Origin: an uncultured Ideonella sp.
GTDB taxonomy: Bacteria > Pseudomonadota > Gammaproteobacteria > Burkholderiales > Burkholderiaceae
Assembly (NCBI GenBank): GCA_946479475.1
Contig: CAMLGG010000223.1
Location: 1-8,744, forward strand
Length of the DNA: 8,744 nucleotides
Direction of reading: 5' to 3'
The notes beneath the pieces were generated by a model, which worked only from the letters and a program-made list of their open reading frames with translations, made no database searches and was not told the DNA's origin. Position numbers and translations under genes: made by a program. This document shows positions 6,863-8,744 of this stretch, piece by piece; the first letter of the stretch is position 1; the number at the start of each line of letters is the position of its first letter.

Positions 6863-6946
6863 CCGCGCCCGCCTAGGCTGGCGCGGCACCTTCTGCCACC
6901 ACCGGTTGGCAAGGTGCCAGGCCCAGGACGCGTGCGAGCGCGTCCT
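6863..6946 (+). promoter_or_regulatory. Three consecutive stem-loops in the leader of the serine hydrolase gene
   Basis: First, a near-perfect 24-bp palindrome at 6863-6886 (CCGCGCC and GGCGCGG outer arms, GCC-TA-GGC centre, one mismatch). Second, a hairpin at 6885-6918 with GGCACCT and AGGTGCC outer arms and TGCCA and TGGCA inner arms around an 8-base loop. Third, an 8-bp hairpin at 6925-6946 (AGGACGCG and CGCGTCCT, 6-base loop). The first and second share bases 6885-6886, so they compete. The last ends 28 bases before the start codon. They could be an attenuator, an operator array or a terminator of upstream transcription. No T-tract follows any of them. Confidence 0.4.
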
Positions 6947-6974
6947 CGCCGCCCAAGAGCCTGGAAGACTAACG

Positions 6975-8132
6975 ATGAAGATCTGGATTGCAGCTGCGGC
7001 ATCGCTGACCCTGGCCGCGCTGTGCATCCCGCATGTGCGGGCCGCGGCCATCGACCTCGATGCACAGTTGACGGGCCGCCTCGCCATTGAGGCCGACCGG
7101 TTCGTGAGTGAGGGCCGCAGCGATGGCCTGGCCATCAGCGTCGTCCGCTGTGGGCAGGAGTCCTTCGTCCTGCGGGGCAAGGCCAACCGGGACGACGGAC
7201 GGCAGGTCGCTGCCGACACCGTCTTCGAGATCGGCTCCGTCTCCAAGACGCTGACGCCGCTGCTGCTGGCAAAGGCCGTGACCGAGGGGCGGTTGCGGCT
7301 CGAAGACGACGTGCGGCGCTGGCTGCCCGGCCGCTTCGGTCAGCTGCAATGGCAGGACGGCACCCCCGTGACCCTGGGACATCTCGCGGACACGACCTCT
7401 GGGCTGCCTGACTACTTGCCTGACCCCGCGCCGATCCGCCAGTTGCCTGCCGACCAGCAGGCCGAGGCGGCGTCACGGCTGCTGCAAGGTTACGGCAACG
7501 ACGCCTTCCTGCAGGACCTGCAACAGGTGCGGTTGCGCCACCGGCCCGGAGCGCAGGCCGCCCACTCCAACGTGGCGGCCCAGTTGCTGGGCCTCGTCGT
7601 CGCCAGGACCTTCGGCAAGCCGTTCGCGCAGGTGCTGCAGGACGAAATCGAACGGCCAGCCGGCATGCGCGACGGCACGGCACTCGCGCCCGAAGCGCGG
7701 TCCGCCACCGGCTACGACGACCGGCGTCGGCCAATGCCACTCTTCCACGGCGAATCGCTCTTGCCGGCCGGAGGCCTGCGCTACAACGCGGAGGACATGG
7801 CGCGCTACCTGCGCCTGCTGCTGGCACTGGACGACCGCGCGGTGCAGCTGAGCCAGCAGCCGCGCTTCACCGAGACCGCCGACCGGCAGATCGCCTTCAC
7901 CTGGGTCGTCTCGACACCACGCCGCGGGCTGCGCAAATACCACCTGTCCGGCGGTACCTTCGGCAGCAGCAGCTACGTCGAGTTCTACCCGGCGCTGGGC
8001 TACGGCGTGGCGCTGATGGCCAATCGCGCCGCCGCGCGTACCCAGGACGAGCTGCAGGAAATCGCCGAGCGCACCTTTGAGGGCCTGGAGCGCACTCTCT
8101 CGGCATGTCCGATGCCGCAAACCATCCGCTGA
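6975..8132 (+). CDS. Exported serine hydrolase, class C beta-lactamase / DD-peptidase fold, with HSN in place of YxN
   Basis: A 385-residue protein of the beta-lactamase family (Pfam PF00144: class C beta-lactamases, D-Ala-D-Ala carboxypeptidases, related esterases and amidases). Signal peptide about 1-24 (K2, hydrophobic core, V-R-A-A cleavage region) implies a periplasmic or exported enzyme. Nucleophile motif S88-V-S-K91 is intact in F-E-I-G-S-V-S-K. The usual follow-on helix (LLLAKAVTEGRLRLEDDVRR) and H-L-A-D-T-T-S-G-L-P also fit. The second motif, normally Y-x-N, reads H197-S198-N199. The third region is K321-Y-H323-L-S-G-G327, a variant of the KTG/HxG motif. Start ATG at 6975 follows GGAAG seven bases upstream. 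The length is normal. Substrate is unknown; a true beta-lactamase role is not supported by anything here. It follows an unusual structured leader and is followed by two hairpins. Confidence 0.88.
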   Translation: MKIWIAAAASLTLAALCIPHVRAAAIDLDAQLTGRLAIEADRFVSEGRSDGLAISVVRCGQESFVLRGKANRDDGRQVAADTVFEIGSVSKTLTPLLLAKAVTEGRLRLEDDVRRWLPGRFGQLQWQDGTPVTLGHLADTTSGLPDYLPDPAPIRQLPADQQAEAASRLLQGYGNDAFLQDLQQVRLRHRPGAQAAHSNVAAQLLGLVVARTFGKPFAQVLQDEIERPAGMRDGTALAPEARSATGYDDRRRPMPLFHGESLLPAGGLRYNAEDMARYLRLLLALDDRAVQLSQQPRFTETADRQIAFTWVVSTPRRGLRKYHLSGGTFGSSSYVEFYPALGYGVALMANRAAARTQDELQEIAERTFEGLERTLSACPMPQTIR

Positions 8133-8194
8133 GACTGGCTGGCGCACAGCGGTGCATGTCGCCTCGCCGTCCCCATCAAACACGATGGTTGCAG

Positions 8195-8214
8195 GGCGGC
8201 TGTACGTAGCCGCC
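8195..8214 (+). terminator. 7-bp hairpin 63 bp after the serine hydrolase stop
   Basis: GGCGGCT (8195-8201) and AGCCGCC (8208-8214) flank the loop GTACGT. Its position suits termination of the serine hydrolase transcript, but no T-run follows, so the call is tentative. Confidence 0.35.
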
Positions 8215-8225
8215 AAGTCACTGTT

Positions 8226-8273
8226 CCCGGCTGCCTCCGAGCAGCCGTTCGTCAGCGGCTGCTCCTGGCCGGG
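8226..8273. terminator. Extended two-tier hairpin downstream of the serine hydrolase
   Basis: GAGCAGCCG (8239-8247) and CGGCTGCTC (8256-8264) form a perfect 9-bp stem around an 8-base loop; CCCGGC (8226-8231) and GCCGGG (8268-8273) add six outer pairs across a 7/3 internal loop. Being symmetrical and lacking T-tracts, it could stop transcription in both directions or be a palindromic repeat. It lies between the serine hydrolase and the decayed IS21 remnant. Confidence 0.35.
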
Positions 8274-8432
8274 TCCGATCGTCCAATGCGCTCCCAGTGA
8301 ACTGGCCCTCGGCCCTGGCCATCCGCGTCACGAAGGTCAGGTCCCTGGCGAGCACGCGAACTCACGCGGCCGGCCATGAAGCGACATTCGAAGTTTCCGC
8401 CGGAAGCTGACGTTCAGAGGACCAACGTGGCG
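8274..8432. other. Non-coding flank of the IstB remnant
   Basis: I see no gene here. Near 8395-8416 the minus strand carries GTCAGCTTCCGGCGGAAACT, with TTCCG-C-CGGAA on the plus strand forming a small palindrome; this resembles the non-coding end region of some IS21-family elements, but I could not identify true terminal repeats or a target duplication. Confidence 0.25.
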
Positions 8433-8643
8433 GAAGAACAGGTTTGCGCCCACGCGGTCGATGGGCAGGTAGCCAATCTCGTCGATGATCAGCAGGCGCG
8501 GGGCGGTGTACAGCTTGAGCTTCCTCCAGTCGCCCATCGCTGTGCGCCTTGGTCAGCTTCTCGATTGAAGCTGGCCGCGGTTGTGAACAGCACCCGCTAG
8601 CCCCGGCCTCGATGGCCTTCAGCCCAGGCTGACCGCCAGGTGT
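8433..8643 (-). pseudogene. istB: Decayed IS21-family IstB-like ATP-binding transposition helper (fragment, several frameshifts)
   Basis: IstB is the AAA+ helper ATPase of IS21-type transposition. Reading the minus strand with frame changes gives HLAVSLG, LKAIEAG, VLFTTAAS, IEKLTKAHSDGRLEE, then KLYTAPRLLIIDEIGYLPID followed by RVGANLFF, which is the characteristic IstB core from just after the Walker A lysine through Walker B (LLIIDEIGYLP). At least three indels break it: one near 8617 that creates TGA in LAVSLG-LKAIEAG, one near 8570 (extra base in the AAS-IEK region), and a two-base loss near 8526 between RLEE and KLK. The Walker A loop, N-terminal region and the part after GANLFF are missing. 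It cannot encode a working protein and marks an old IS insertion. No istA is seen. Confidence 0.85.
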
Positions 8644-8742
8644 AGCTCGCGAAGTCGAGTTCAGCTTCGGCTTGCCCTTGGCCGTGCCCAGCACCACCGT
8701 GCGCATTAGGTCGTAGGTGAAGTCCCGACCTTCGCGGTTGGC
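8644..8742 (-). other. Unidentified open frame entering from the right edge, joined to the IstB remnant
   Basis: On the minus strand a frame open from beyond the window reads ANREGRDFTYDLMRTVVL and then GTAKGKPKLNS before running into the IstB scrap. It does not look like IstB N-terminal or IstA sequence to me, and I recognise no family. It may be the end of a host gene cut by the IS or a chance frame in degraded DNA; an internal ATG lies at 8706. It is reported only because it is unexplained. Confidence 0.2.
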
Positions 8743-8744
8743 AT

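Noticed and set aside
6671..7090. Small plus-strand gene overlapping the start of the serine hydrolase
   Set aside because: Arg/Pro-rich shadow with no ribosome binding site; overlaps a clearly better gene with signal peptide and active-site motifs.
6975..8132. Antibiotic-resistance class C beta-lactamase
   Set aside because: The family covers many peptidases and esterases; the YxN motif is altered and the KTG motif is not canonical, so a resistance call is not supported.
1..8744. CRISPR array, tRNA, rRNA, toxin-antitoxin pair or phage genes
   Set aside because: No regularly spaced direct repeats, cloverleaf structures, rRNA-like stretches or paired small genes of those kinds were seen on either strand.

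Overview
The window is very GC-rich (roughly 68-72% by eye, with strong third-position G/C). It reads like the chromosome of a betaproteobacterium of the order Burkholderiales. This placement is inferred from composition and from the gene set: an Aer-type receptor, a propeller-sensor diguanylate cyclase, DUF2200, a YdeI/OmdA protein and an IS21 remnant. Genus cannot be fixed from the sequence alone.

Layout. (1) Positions 1-1134, minus: the first 378 residues of an Aer-type redox/energy-taxis receptor, running off the left edge, with a near-perfect ANR/FNR box about 138 bp upstream. (2) Positions 1135-1562: the aer leader plus a frameshifted scrap of a histidine-kinase ATPase domain. (3) Positions 1563-3132, minus: three small soluble proteins in one direction, a YdeI/OmdA-like protein, then a tautomerase-superfamily protein, then a DUF2200 protein. 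Stem-loops lie between them, and a 10-bp inverted repeat places the YdeI/OmdA start codon in its loop. (4) Positions 3302-6433, plus: a 1043-residue membrane sensor diguanylate cyclase with signal peptide, fourteen propeller repeats (two seven-bladed propellers), a Y_Y_Y domain, one membrane helix, a short coiled coil and an intact GGDEF domain with I-site. (5) Positions 6434-6974: a 541-bp gene-free stretch with a large inverted repeat and three consecutive stem-loops just ahead of the next gene. (6) Positions 6975-8132, plus: an exported serine hydrolase of the class C beta-lactamase / DD-peptidase fold, with the catalytic-motif Tyr replaced by His. (7) Positions 8133-8744: two strong hairpins, then a decayed IS21-family IstB fragment and an unidentified open frame at the right edge.

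How the parts relate. The receptor (redox to swimming) and the diguanylate cyclase (periplasmic signal to c-di-GMP, hence motile/sessile choice) both feed motility decisions, but they are divergent and not in an operon, so a direct link is only inference. The three small minus-strand genes look like housekeeping or stress-accessory genes. The two ends of the window, with the kinase scrap and the IstB scrap, are the places where past rearrangement shows. I found no convincing new multi-gene system. The best leads are cis-regulatory structures and the substituted active-site motif in the serine hydrolase.
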